From: Rhodospirillaceae bacterium
Lineage (GTDB): Bacteria; Pseudomonadota; Alphaproteobacteria; Dongiales; Dongiaceae
NCBI GenBank assembly: GCA_008012315.1
Contig: SSEL01000015.1
Location: forward strand, 28,558-92,557
Direction of reading: 5' to 3'
DNA length: 64,000 nt
Shown here piece by piece: positions 53,840-60,749 of the stretch. The stretch's first letter is position 1. Each line of letters opens with the position of its first letter. The notes under the pieces are model-generated. The model was not told the DNA's origin, ran no database searches, and was given only the letters and a program-made list of their open reading frames with translations. A program made the position numbers and the translations under genes.

Positions 53840-53870
53840 ACCTAGTTTACTAGGTGGCAGTATATTAGGT
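53840..53870. promoter_or_regulatory. Promoter and operator of the first XRE regulator
   Basis: ACCTAG-TTTA-CTAGGT (53840-53855) is a perfect palindrome, and a further TAGGT half-site is at 53866-53870. TATATT at 53861-53866 looks like a -10 element, which the protein would cover when bound to the palindrome and the half-site. It predicts a start point near 53873, upstream of the ATG at 53890. Confidence 0.55.
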
Positions 53871-53889
53871 GGCACGGCGATCTCACCGC

Positions 53890-54102
53890 ATGAGCTTGCG
53901 GGAGATCGTCGCCACGAATCTGCGAAGACTGAGACATGCCAAAAGCATGTCGCAGGAGGAGCTTGCCGACCGTGCGGGCATCAATCGCAACTACGTTGGG
54001 ATGCTTGAGCGCGAACAGCATTCCGCAACCGTCGACATGCTTGAAAAGCTCGCCGAGGTCCTTGAGGCGGACCCCGTCGAATTCTTCCGCCGCGAGGCGT
54101 GA
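53890..54102 (+). CDS. XRE-family regulator (first of a paralogous pair)
   Basis: 70 aa from the ATG at 53890. The start is chosen because it aligns with the paralogue at 54122-54367 (MSLREIVATNLRRLRHAKSM versus MDLKEVMAVNLRRLRHAKKM) and lies after the predicted transcription start; a GTG at 53869 would extend it. Cro/CI-type HTH covers nearly the whole chain (MSQEELADRAGINRNYVGMLEREQ). Convergent to the QseC-like gene, 19 bp apart. Likely a transfer-control repressor with its own operator. Confidence 0.82.
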   Translation: MSLREIVATNLRRLRHAKSMSQEELADRAGINRNYVGMLEREQHSATVDMLEKLAEVLEADPVEFFRREA

Positions 54103-54121
54103 ACGGCCGCCATTTACAGGT

Positions 54122-54367
54122 TCAAGGCTCTACTGGCGTCTTTTTCCGAGCCTTCGAGACTACCGCCCGCACCAGTTCGGGCGCTTCAACATCGAGCGCC
54201 TCTGCGATCCGGCCGAGCACGGTGACGCTGGCCGAGACGTCGGCACGCTCGATCCCTCCGATGTAGCGGGCGCTCAACCCGGCTCTCTCGGCCAATTCCT
54301 CTTGCGTCATCTTTTTCGCATGACGCAACCGACGCAGATTGACCGCCATGACCTCCTTGAGATCCAT
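54122..54367 (-). CDS. qseC: XRE-family regulator, QseC-like
   Basis: 81 aa. Cro/CI HTH (KMTQEELAERAGLSARYIGGIERADVSASVTVLGRIAEAL) with a short basic C-terminus. Divergent from a DUF2285 protein with two tandem operators in between, the same arrangement as qseC/qseM of ICEMlSym(R7A), where QseC represses the anti-activator gene qseM. Assignment is by arrangement and family. Confidence 0.65.
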   Translation of the reverse strand: MDLKEVMAVNLRRLRHAKKMTQEELAERAGLSARYIGGIERADVSASVTVLGRIAEALDVEAPELVRAVVSKARKKTPVEP

Positions 54368-54388
54368 GGCGATGATGGAGCCGATATA

Positions 54389-54417
54389 GGAACTATCGTT
54401 CCAGGAATGATCGTTCC
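54389..54417. promoter_or_regulatory. Two tandem QseC-type operators
   Basis: GGAACTATCGTTCC (54389-54402) and GGAATGATCGTTCC (54404-54417), one base apart, 12 of 14 positions identical, each with GGAA/TTCC dyad symmetry. They lie 22-50 bp upstream of the QseC-like start, consistent with autoregulation plus control of the divergent gene. Confidence 0.65.
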
Positions 54418-54594
54418 GATTCGTACATGCCTTTGCTATTCATCGACGCTGCGGAGGCCTCGGTTTGCCAATTCCGCGAGCAACGTGATGCGCCCCACGC
54501 ATCGCGGCGTAAGTATTCGCGGCGCAAATCTTGCAAAAATTCGCGGTAAATGAATGGCTAACACATTGCTTTGATCTCTAGGGGGTAGATCGCA
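54418..54594 (+). promoter_or_regulatory. Upstream region of the QseM-like gene with repeats
   Basis: Three near-repeats of TCGCGGCGYAA/TTCGCGG occur at about 54501, 54517 and 54539, which could be activator or repressor sites. The Shine-Dalgarno AGGGGG (54580-54585) is 9 nt before the ATG. No gene. Confidence 0.4.
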
Positions 54595-54858
54595 ATGACT
54601 CAGGTGCCTTTTCAGGACCGGCCGCCGCACACCGACCGCGTGAACGCCTATGACGAGCAGCATCTCGCGATCTATCTTCGATTGCTGATGGCCGAGGAAG
54701 AGGGCGCTGACTGGCGCGAAGTCGTCCAGGTGATCTTCGGCCTCAATCCGGCCCAGGAGCCCGCCCGTGCCAAAACGGTTCATGAAAGCCATCTGGCCCG
54801 GGCCCGTTGGATGACGGAGGCGGGCTATCAGCACTTGCTTGAACCCAGGATGCAATGA
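54595..54858 (+). CDS. qseM: DUF2285 protein, QseM-like anti-activator
   Basis: 87 aa. DUF2285-type sequence: VNAYDEQHLAIYLRLLMAEEEGADWREVVQVIFGLNP and HLARARWMTEAGYQHLL. In ICEMlSym, QseM binds TraR and the FseA activator and blocks them. Here it lies between a divergent QseC-like repressor and an FseA-like gene whose second half is also DUF2285, which matches that circuit. No TraR/TraI homologue is in the window. Confidence 0.68.
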   Translation: MTQVPFQDRPPHTDRVNAYDEQHLAIYLRLLMAEEEGADWREVVQVIFGLNPAQEPARAKTVHESHLARARWMTEAGYQHLLEPRMQ

Positions 54859-54979
54859 ACCGACTCCCCACATTCCCACGGCTCGCAGCCACACGCGATG
54901 CAACCTTAAGGACTACTTTTGCCGACGCGTTTTCCGGATCGTGGAAGCCCCCTGAAGGGACAAAACGAGAGGAAACGCC

Positions 54980-55189
54980 ATGCCTACAGAGTATTGGCGC
55001 TCGTCGGAGACGATTGACCGCCTGAACCGTCTCGAGCGCCCCGGCTTCGCCGTCGAGTTTCTACGCCGCAACGCCCACTACCGCCGCGATTTCGCGCGCA
55101 CACAGCGCCAGATCGCGCGCGCCGCCGTCGATGCCGAAACCGCCCGTGTCGGTCTCGCTCGGCGCTGGGGGTTGCGTTTTCGCCCATGA
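54980..55189 (+). CDS. fseA: FseA-like activator, first half (DUF6499), before the +1 frameshift
   Basis: 69 codons in the zero frame (MPTEYWRSSETIDRLNRL; FAVEFLRRNAHYRRDFARTQ), typical of the DUF6499 part found upstream of DUF2285. The frame ends at TGA 55187-55189, but the +1 frame is open across it and encodes DUF2285. TTT-C at 55178-55181 lets tRNA-Phe slip from UUU to UUC, giving a fusion through AHDPSLPV. Known precedent: Msi172/Msi171 of ICEMlSym(R7A), fused by programmed +1 frameshifting to FseA, which activates the excisionase gene. Confidence 0.75.
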   Translation: MPTEYWRSSETIDRLNRLERPGFAVEFLRRNAHYRRDFARTQRQIARAAVDAETARVGLARRWGLRFRP

Positions 55190-55766
55190 CCCAAGTCTTC
55201 CCGTTGGGACAGCCCCGGTCACCTGGCTGCCCGAACTATCGCCCGGTACGCTGATCCTCGAAACAGCGCCGGGCGGGTTCGACCAACTCACATCGCTTGA
55301 TCCCGCGCGGCTGGGATCAGTCGTTGCTGATGACACAGACGACGAGGGCCGTGAGCTTGTTGTCGTCGACGGCTCGGGTGAACTCCACGTTCGTCTGCCC
55401 AGCGATCAGACCGGCACACGTTCTGCCATCCTGCTGCCGCCCGACATCTCTTTTGAGCTCCGGCTTGATGTCGCACTGCGCTTCGTGCGCCGTCTTCGTG
55501 GCCAGCGCGTCAAACTTCTTCCCGCTGCCCTTCGCTTGACGCTTCAGCAGAAGCGTCGGCTCGTCCAGCTTCTGCACGCCTTCGACGTCCACGAACTTGG
55601 GGGTGGCCCACGCGAGGTCGCCGAAATAATCCTCCGCTCCGAACATGCACGATTTCCATCAGTCGAGTGGAAGGATTCACACGCCCGACGCACCGCCAAC
55701 CGTCTCATTCACGACTCGATTGCGCTGGTCGAGCGCGGCTATCTCAAACTTCTGCGCGGCGGCTGA
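55182..55766 (+). CDS. fseA: FseA-like activator, second half (DUF2285) in the +1 frame
   Basis: About 194 residues after the slip site; no good start codon with a ribosome site precedes it except an ATG at 55131, which sits inside the first half without a Shine-Dalgarno sequence. Features: TWLPELSPGTLILETAPGG, a beta-rich middle (HVRLPSDQTGTRSAILLPP), and the helical DUF2285 end (QQKRRLVQLLHAFDVHELGG, REVAEIILRSEHARF, RTANRLIHDSIALVERGYLKLLRGG). The fused protein would be about 261 aa. Confidence 0.78.
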   Translation, partial: AHDPSLPVGTAPVTWLPELSPGTLILETAPGGFDQLTSLDPARLGSVVADDTDDEGRELVVVDGSGELHVRLPSDQTGTRSAILLPPDISFELRLDVALRFVRRLRGQRVKLLPAALRLTLQQKRRLVQLLHAFDVHELGGGPREVAEIILRSEHARFPSVEWKDSHARRTANRLIHDSIALVERGYLKLLRGG

Positions 55767-55859
55767 CGCACTCACCGATCCCTCCAGAACACACCCTAGT
55801 CCTACGCCCGCCCGCGCTACGCACGCCGCGCGCTGCGCTCCCGTGCGCAGCGGCGCGAC

Positions 55860-55882
55860 CGAGGGGGGGACACACCCCCTCG
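55860..55882 (+). terminator. Hairpin after fseA
   Basis: CGAGGGGG (55860-55867) and CCCCCTCG (55875-55882) form an 8-bp stem with loop GGACACA, in the 215-bp gap between fseA and the excisionase-like gene. Followed by AAAATC rather than a T run. The rest of the gap is GC-rich with no gene seen. Confidence 0.45.
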
Positions 55883-55981
55883 AAAATCTTTGTCCACCCC
55901 CAACGCCTGAACTCTCCGCCACCGTGACCCCGACATGCCGCGACTTGGCCGCGGCGCTTCGAGGCAAGACGGAGGCTTCCC

Positions 55982-56233
55982 ATGCTCGACAGGTCCGCGC
56001 AGCTCGCTACGCGCTACGTCCGCACTCACGAGGCCGCGCGCATGCTCGGCATCTCACCGCGCACGCTGGAAAAATACCGCTGCCATGGCAGCGGCCCAAC
56101 CTTCCGCAAGCTCGGCGGACGCGTCGTCTATGCGGTCGACGATCTCGAAGCCTGGGCCGACAAAGCCGCGTGCAATTCGACGTCGGACCCTCGCTATGTC
56201 GAGGCCCGCGCCGCGGGCCACGCGCATCGCTGA
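55982..56233 (+). CDS. Excisionase-like HTH protein, RdfS candidate
   Basis: 83 aa. AlpA/HTH_17 winged-helix fold: YVRTHEAARMLGISPRTLEKYRCHGSGP, TFRKLGGRVVYAVDDLEAWADKA. This is the size and fold of recombination directionality factors such as RdfS of ICEMlSym, which is activated by FseA. It lies downstream of the FseA-like gene and at the head of the replication/transfer operon, starting 15 bp before repA. Function inferred from fold and context. Confidence 0.7.
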   Translation: MLDRSAQLATRYVRTHEAARMLGISPRTLEKYRCHGSGPTFRKLGGRVVYAVDDLEAWADKAACNSTSDPRYVEARAAGHAHR

Positions 56234-56247
56234 CGCGGCGCTCCTCG

Positions 56248-57363
56248 ATGTCGTCGCGCCGCCTCATCACCGCCAGCGAGCGAAGCAAGCTCGAACCGTT
56301 CGTCGTCGCCACCGGCGATGCCAGCCCACGCGATCAGCGCGACCTGATGGAACGGCCGTTCTTCTCCCTCGCCAAGACCAGACGCACGACGCCGATCCTC
56401 TACGAAGCCGCCGGCGTTCGCGTCGAGGTCTACGCCGTGCCCGAGCACGGCATGGCGACCATCTGGGACGCCGACGTGCTGATCTGGGCGGCGAGCCAGA
56501 TCGTCGAGGCCGAGAACCTCGGGTTCAAGACCTCGCGGTTCCTCCGGTTCACACCCTATCAGCTGCTGACCTCCATTGGCCGCCAGACGGGGGCTCGCGA
56601 CTACAAACTGCTGAAGGGCGCGCTCGCCCGCCTGCAGTCGACCGTCATCCGCACCACTATCCGCAGCGGCGAGCATTGGCGGCGTCACCAGTTCTCGTGG
56701 ATCAACGAGTGGGAGGAATGCACGACGCGTGAGGGCCGCGTCGAGGGCATGGAGTTCGTCCTCCCGGATTGGTTCTACCGCGGCGTCATCGACCGCTCGC
56801 TCGTTCTCGCTATCGATCCCGCCTACTTCCGGCTGACCGGCGGCATCGAGCGCTGGCTGTATCGCGTCGCTCGCAAGCACGCCGGCCGCCAGCCGAAGGT
56901 TTGGCTATTCGAGATCGCGCATCTCCACGAGAAGTCCGGCAGCCTGGTGCGCGTCTCCGATTTCGCGCTCCAGATCCGGCGCATCGCCGCTCGCCAGCCG
57001 CTGCCCGGCTATCGCCTGCGCATCGAGTGGCAGGGCCACCGCGAGCTGCTGCGCATCCTGCCGGCCCACTTATCCACAGTCCCTGTGGATGGCGCTGTGG
57101 AATCGCTCGGGACTTCGCACGCAAACGGTATCGGGACTCCGCACGCAGCCCTATCGGGACTTCGCACGCACGAACCGCAGCTAACACTTTGGCCGGAAAC
57201 CGCGATTCCGGACCTTAACTTAGAGTCTAACTCAGAATCAAACTCTTGTAGTGGACCCGCGCGATCTGCGGATAAGCGCGCCACCACCGCTGCGCGGACC
57301 TCCGAACCACCAGCACGACAGCCGTCGCTGCCCTTCAGCCGCAAGCCGGGAGGGAAGCGATGA
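56248..57363 (+). CDS. repA: Replication initiator protein RepA (RPA/PF10134 family)
   Basis: 371 aa from the ATG at 56248; a longer upstream frame covers the RdfS-like gene. RPA family landmarks: RDLMERPFFSLAKTRRTTPI, ATIWDADVLIWAASQI, FTPYQLLTSIGRQTGARDYKLLKGALARLQST and PDWFYRGVIDRSLVLAIDPAYF. The C-terminal 90 residues are low-complexity and include the repeat GTSHANGIGTPHAALSGLRTHE, which results from iteron-like DNA repeats in the gene. RepA should start replication of the excised ICE. It overlaps parA by 4 bp. Confidence 0.88.
   Translation: MSSRRLITASERSKLEPFVVATGDASPRDQRDLMERPFFSLAKTRRTTPILYEAAGVRVEVYAVPEHGMATIWDADVLIWAASQIVEAENLGFKTSRFLRFTPYQLLTSIGRQTGARDYKLLKGALARLQSTVIRTTIRSGEHWRRHQFSWINEWEECTTREGRVEGMEFVLPDWFYRGVIDRSLVLAIDPAYFRLTGGIERWLYRVARKHAGRQPKVWLFEIAHLHEKSGSLVRVSDFALQIRRIAARQPLPGYRLRIEWQGHRELLRILPAHLSTVPVDGAVESLGTSHANGIGTPHAALSGLRTHEPQLTLWPETAIPDLNLESNSESNSCSGPARSADKRATTAARTSEPPARQPSLPFSRKPGGKR
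57070..57251 (+). other. Putative replication origin (oriV) inside the repA 3' coding region
   Basis: A perfect DnaA box TTATCCACA (57070-57078) with an inverted near-match TGTGGATGG (57084-57092) is followed by three iterons TCGGGACTYCGCACGCA at 57107, 57131 and 57154 (24 and 23 bp apart, one mismatch among them). An A+T-rich segment with tandem 12-mers TAACTTAGAGTC (57216-57227) and TAACTCAGAATC (57228-57239) plus a partial third comes next. DnaA box, iterons and AT-rich repeats are the parts of a plasmid-type origin. Confidence 0.7.
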
Positions 57364-57998
57364 TCGTCGCTCTGCTCAACCAGAAGGGCGGCGTCGGCAA
57401 GACCACGCTTGCGCTGCACCTCGCCGGCGAGCTGGCGCTGCACGGCAAGCGCGTCACCCTGATCGATGCCGACCCGCAGGGCTCAGCGCTCGATTGGTCG
57501 CAGCAGCGGGCGCGGGAGAACGTCTCACGGCTGTTCGGCGTCGTTGGCCTCGCGCGTGACACGCTCCATCGCGAAGCGCCGGAGATCGCGCGCACCGCCG
57601 ATCATGTCGTCATCGACGGGCCGCCGCGTATCGCTGGCCTGATGCGCTCGGCGCTGCTCGCTGCCGATCTCGTGCTGATCCCCGTGCAGCCGTCGCCGTT
57701 CGACGGCTGGGCATCGGCTGAGATGCTGGGCCTGCTGCGCGAGGCGCGCATCTATCGTCCGCAACTCGCTGCGCGCTTCGTGTTGAACCGCTGCGCCGCG
57801 CGCACGGTGATCGCCCGCGAAACAGCCGAAACGCTCGCCGATCACGATCCGCCGGTGCTCTCCAGCACCATCGGCCAGCGCGTTATCTTCGCCGACGCCG
57901 CACAGTCCGGCCGGCTTGTCTTCGAGCTGGCCGAGCAGAGCGCCGCGGCCCGCGAGATCGCCGCGCTCGCCGCTGAAGTCGCGAGGATCGCGCCATGA
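57360..57998 (+). CDS. parA: ParA-family partition ATPase
   Basis: 212 aa. Canonical deviant Walker A KGGVGKTTLALHLAGELA (residues 9-26), A' motif LIDADPQGSALDW, Walker B VVIDGPPRIAGL (about 80) and LIPVQPSPFDGWAS. This short ParA type follows repA on alphaproteobacterial ICEs and plasmids. Overlaps repA and the next gene by 4 bp each, so the replication and transfer genes form one translationally coupled operon. Confidence 0.92.
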   Translation: MIVALLNQKGGVGKTTLALHLAGELALHGKRVTLIDADPQGSALDWSQQRARENVSRLFGVVGLARDTLHREAPEIARTADHVVIDGPPRIAGLMRSALLAADLVLIPVQPSPFDGWASAEMLGLLREARIYRPQLAARFVLNRCAARTVIARETAETLADHDPPVLSSTIGQRVIFADAAQSGRLVFELAEQSAAAREIAALAAEVARIAP

Positions 57999-58249
57999 GC
58001 GAGCGCGCCACCCGACGCGGCTTCGCCGCCCGGCCCAGCGACGCCGAGAGCTGGATCAAGACACCGGAAGCGCCAAGCCGGCACGGCGACGAGCCCTCCG
58101 CCTTCACCGCCCGGTTGACGATCGACGTCACGCCAGCGCTGCGCGGCCGCATCAAGGTCGCCGCTTTCCGGCGCGGGATCACCGTCGCCGACATGCTGCG
58201 CGACCTCTTCGCGCGCGAATTCCCCGCCGATCCCGGAGAGACCTCATGA
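57995..58249 (+). CDS. Ribbon-helix-helix partner of ParA
   Basis: 84 aa; start overlaps the parA stop (ATGA). The C-terminal RHH-like fold TARLTIDVTPALRGRIKVAAFRRGITVADMLRDLFAREFP resembles small ParG/CopG-type centromere-binding proteins. The N-terminal 35 residues are likely unstructured. Probable DNA-binding partner of ParA and autoregulator of the operon. Confidence 0.78.
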   Translation: MSERATRRGFAARPSDAESWIKTPEAPSRHGDEPSAFTARLTIDVTPALRGRIKVAAFRRGITVADMLRDLFAREFPADPGETS

Positions 58250-58761
58250 ACGATAACGAGCCGTCGCCGCGCATCGTGCCGCCATCGCATCGGCGCACCG
58301 TCGCACTCACGCATGTCGAGTTGACCTGGATCGAGAAGAAGATCGAGCACTGGCTACGCTTCGGCCGCCGCGCCGAGGAGAAGATCCTCGATCGCCGCCG
58401 CAGCATCTCCAGCTTCAAGCCCGGCAGCATCTTCGCGTTCGTGCGCTGGGCGTCGAACGACTACGGCACCGTCGTCTCGCGCATGGACATCGTGCGCGCC
58501 GTCGAGCCTGGCGCACGCTTCCAGACGCTGCCTTTCGTGCGCCCCGGTGGCGAAATCCTGCTCCGGGTCGATAACTGGCCGAAGGTCGAGCGCGTGCTGC
58601 AGGCGATCGACGCCGTGGAGGCGCTCGACGTCGATCCGGCAGACGCCGCGCCAGAATATTGGCGGCATCTCCACAACCGTCTCGCCGCCGGCCATGAGCC
58701 GCGTGCCTACACGCGCGACCAGCATCAGGCTTGGCTCAAGCGTCGGAGCGTCACGGTATGA
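58246..58761 (+). CDS. DUF2840 protein
   Basis: 171 aa; start overlaps the previous stop (ATGA). DUF2840 landmarks: LTHVELTWIEKKIEHWLRFGR, KILDRRRSISSFKPGSIFAFVRWASNDYGT and HQAWLKRRSV at the end. A family confined largely to the parA-traF interval of these ICEs; function unknown, no membrane segment or signal. Confidence 0.88.
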   Translation: MNDNEPSPRIVPPSHRRTVALTHVELTWIEKKIEHWLRFGRRAEEKILDRRRSISSFKPGSIFAFVRWASNDYGTVVSRMDIVRAVEPGARFQTLPFVRPGGEILLRVDNWPKVERVLQAIDAVEALDVDPADAAPEYWRHLHNRLAAGHEPRAYTRDQHQAWLKRRSVTV

Positions 58762-59303
58762 CTCGCTTCGGCTACGTCATGACGACGTATTTCGCCATGC
58801 TCGTCTTCATCGGCTTGGCTTTCGTCCATCCGGCGCCGCGCCTGATCTGGAACGCCACGGCGAGCACGCCGACCGGGCTTTATGCGCTCCGCCCGACCGG
58901 ACAGCTCCACGCGCTCGAGCTGGTCGCCGTGCGCGCGCCCGAACCGATCGCCAGCTACCTGGCCGATGGCGGCTTCCTGCCCAAGGGCGTGCCGCTGCTG
59001 AAGCATGTGATGGCGCTGCCTGGGCAGACCGTGTGCCGCGCAGACGACGCCATCACCGTCGATCGCGTCGCCGTCGGCGCGGCACGCGAGCGCGATCACC
59101 TCGGCCGCCCGCTGCCGCGCTGGAGCGGCTGCCACACGCTCGGCCCCGGCGAAGTCTTCCTCATGAACCCGACCGTCCCGGACAGCTTGGACGGACGCTA
59201 TTTCGGCCCGCTCCCCACCACCGCGATCGTCGCCCGCGCGGTCCCCTTGTGGACCGACGAGGCCGGCGACGGCCGCTTCGTGCGGCGCGCCGCCACCGAT
59301 TGA
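58758..59303 (+). CDS. traF: Conjugal transfer S26 signal peptidase TraF
   Basis: 181 aa, ATG overlapping the DUF2840 stop. One N-terminal membrane anchor (YVMTTYFAMLVFIGLAFVH). Peptidase S26 motifs: catalytic Ser in ATASTPTGLYALRP (about residue 39), the Lys in LLKHVMALPGQTVCRADD (about 88), and a C-terminal box GEVFLMNPTVPDSLDGRYFGPL. In IncP-type and ICE systems TraF matures and cyclises the pilin in the periplasm. Confidence 0.9.
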   Translation: MTRFGYVMTTYFAMLVFIGLAFVHPAPRLIWNATASTPTGLYALRPTGQLHALELVAVRAPEPIASYLADGGFLPKGVPLLKHVMALPGQTVCRADDAITVDRVAVGAARERDHLGRPLPRWSGCHTLGPGEVFLMNPTVPDSLDGRYFGPLPTTAIVARAVPLWTDEAGDGRFVRRAATD

Positions 59304-59338
59304 CCCGCTTCTCAACCCGCCAACAACGGAGGTTTCCC

Positions 59339-59674
59339 ATGGCGCAGATTGGTCAGTTCACCCGAGACAAGTCCGGTTTCACTGGGCGAATCCAGACGCT
59401 GTTCTTCTACCGTGACCTTTCCCTCGTTCCGGCCGAATCCTCCGATGCCGAGAATGCGCCGGACTACCGCATCCACATGGGCGACGGCGATGGCCCGGAG
59501 ATCGGCGCGGGCTGGAAGCGGACCGGCGAAAAGGCCGGCGAGTATGTCTCGCTCGTCATCGATGACCCCGCACTCGCACAGCCGATCCGCGCCAATCTCT
59601 TCCAGTCGGGCGACGACAAGTCCGCGTGGGTGCTCAACTGGAACCGCCCACCGAAGCGTAGCGAGCGGGGCTGA
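59339..59674 (+). CDS. DUF736 protein (second copy)
   Basis: 111 aa, GGAGG 6 nt before the ATG at 59339. MAQIGQFTRDKSGFTGRIQTL, APDYRIHMGDGDGPEIGAGWKRTGEKAGEYVSLVIDDPAL and RANLFQSGDDKSAWVLNW identify DUF736. About 35 percent similar by eye to the copy at 53426, so an old duplication or separate acquisition. Confidence 0.9.
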   Translation: MAQIGQFTRDKSGFTGRIQTLFFYRDLSLVPAESSDAENAPDYRIHMGDGDGPEIGAGWKRTGEKAGEYVSLVIDDPALAQPIRANLFQSGDDKSAWVLNWNRPPKRSERG

Positions 59675-59678
59675 TCGC

Positions 59679-60395
59679 ATGCGGCGCGCGCTTCTTCTGC
59701 TCGCCAGCATGACGGCGCTCAGCATGCCCGTTGTCGCCGTCCACGCGCAGGCGGCGCCAATGACGGTGCGGTCGGCGAGCGATTCCTACGCTGACCTGAT
59801 CGCCGAAGCCGCCGAACGCTTCGCGATTCCGGCGGCATGGATACGGGCGATCATGCGCATTGAGAGCCGCGGCGATCGGCGCGTCGTCTCGGCCAAGGGC
59901 GCGATGGGCTTGATGCAGCTCATGCCCGAGACCTGGGCTACGCTTCGCGCCCGCTACGGCCTCGGACGCGACCCGTTCGATCCGCACGACAACATCCTGG
60001 CGGGCGCGGCCTTCCTGCGCGAGATGCACGACCGCTACGGATCGCCGGGGTTTCTTGCGGCGTATAATGCCGGGCCTGGGCGATACGAGGACTATCGCGA
60101 TCGGCATCGTCCGCTGCCGCCGGAAACCGTCGCTTATGTGGCGGCGCTTGTCCCTTTTGTCGGGGACGGCGCGACGGATGGGCCTGTCCTCATGGCGGCC
60201 TCCGATCCGTCGTCCTGGACAATGGCGCCGCTTTTCATCGTGCGATCGGCAAGCGCTGAACCTGTTGATCGCGCGGCAGTCAGATCGCCATCGAACGACT
60301 CGCCGCCTGCCGTGGCGGTGCGCGACCTGTCGGCCATCGCACCGCAATCCGACGGTCTGTTCGTCCACGTATCCGCAACGGGGCCGAAACCGTGA
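59679..60395 (+). CDS. Periplasmic lytic transglycosylase (VirB1-like)
   Basis: 238 aa with a Sec signal (MRRALLLLASMTALSMPVVAVHA; cleavage about residue 23-25). SLT domain: catalytic Glu in RIESRGDRRVVSAKGAMGLMQLMPETW (about residues 61-87) and AYNAGPGRYEDYR (about 127). A Pro/Ser-rich tail follows. It opens the peptidoglycan for the conjugation channel. It starts 4 bp after the DUF736 stop. Ends just before the structured oriT-like region. Confidence 0.9.
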   Translation: MRRALLLLASMTALSMPVVAVHAQAAPMTVRSASDSYADLIAEAAERFAIPAAWIRAIMRIESRGDRRVVSAKGAMGLMQLMPETWATLRARYGLGRDPFDPHDNILAGAAFLREMHDRYGSPGFLAAYNAGPGRYEDYRDRHRPLPPETVAYVAALVPFVGDGATDGPVLMAASDPSSWTMAPLFIVRSASAEPVDRAAVRSPSNDSPPAVAVRDLSAIAPQSDGLFVHVSATGPKP

Positions 60396-60578
60396 TCGCG
60401 CTGCGCCCCCGCCGTCGTGTCGCCATGTCGCCTCGGTCAGCTCGTGCTTTCCCTGTCGGCTCGGCGGCTCCTGACGTCCTCAGCGGCCCCACCGCAGCTA
60501 CAGGGCGCTATTTCCTAGGCAGGCGCGGCACAGCGTTCTGCCGGGCAGAAGGAAGGGCAGGCAGGGGAGGAGCGCAGA
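60396..60578 (+). other. Spacer before the oriT-like region
   Basis: No gene. Contains the hairpin TTCTGC-CGG-GCAGAA (60536-60550) and a purine-rich run of GGAAGGGCAGGCAGGGGAGG (60551-60570). With 60579-60741 it makes a 350-bp non-coding interval ahead of the relaxase gene. Confidence 0.4.
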
Positions 60579-60741
60579 AACCAACCGACCGAGGGCGAGA
60601 TAAAAGGCCGCAAGGTGCGGCTCGGTCGGTCGGTTGTTTTTATTGGCGTTTTTCAGCCATCCGGCAATGTGCGGCCCTGGGGCGCAAGGTGCGCCGGACC
60701 CACAACGCTTTGCCGGAGCTGACTTTTCCGCACATTGCCGG
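60579..60741 (+). other. Candidate oriT: two nested long inverted repeats
   Basis: Arm pair 1: AACCAACCGACCGAG (60579-60593) with CTCGGTCGGTCGGTT (60621-60635), 14 of 15 pairs, enclosing CCGC-AAGGT-GCGG and followed by TTGTTTTTATT. Arm pair 2: CCGGCAATGTGCGG (60661-60674) with its exact complement CCGCACATTGCCGG (60728-60741), enclosing GGCGC-AAGGT-GCGCC. Both inner hairpins share CGCAAGGTGCG. Position directly before the relaxase gene suits oriT; pair 1 could instead be the terminator of the upstream operon. Confidence 0.55.
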
Positions 60742-60749
60742 GGCCGGCG

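Noticed and set aside
55645..56247. N-terminal extension of RepA
   Set aside because: The extension overlaps the excisionase-like gene in another phase and the GC-rich gap; RepA family similarity begins just after the ATG at 56248.
57107..57170. CRISPR-like array in repA
   Set aside because: Only three 17-bp repeats with 6-7-bp gaps, inside a coding region; iterons explain them, and no cas gene is present in the window.
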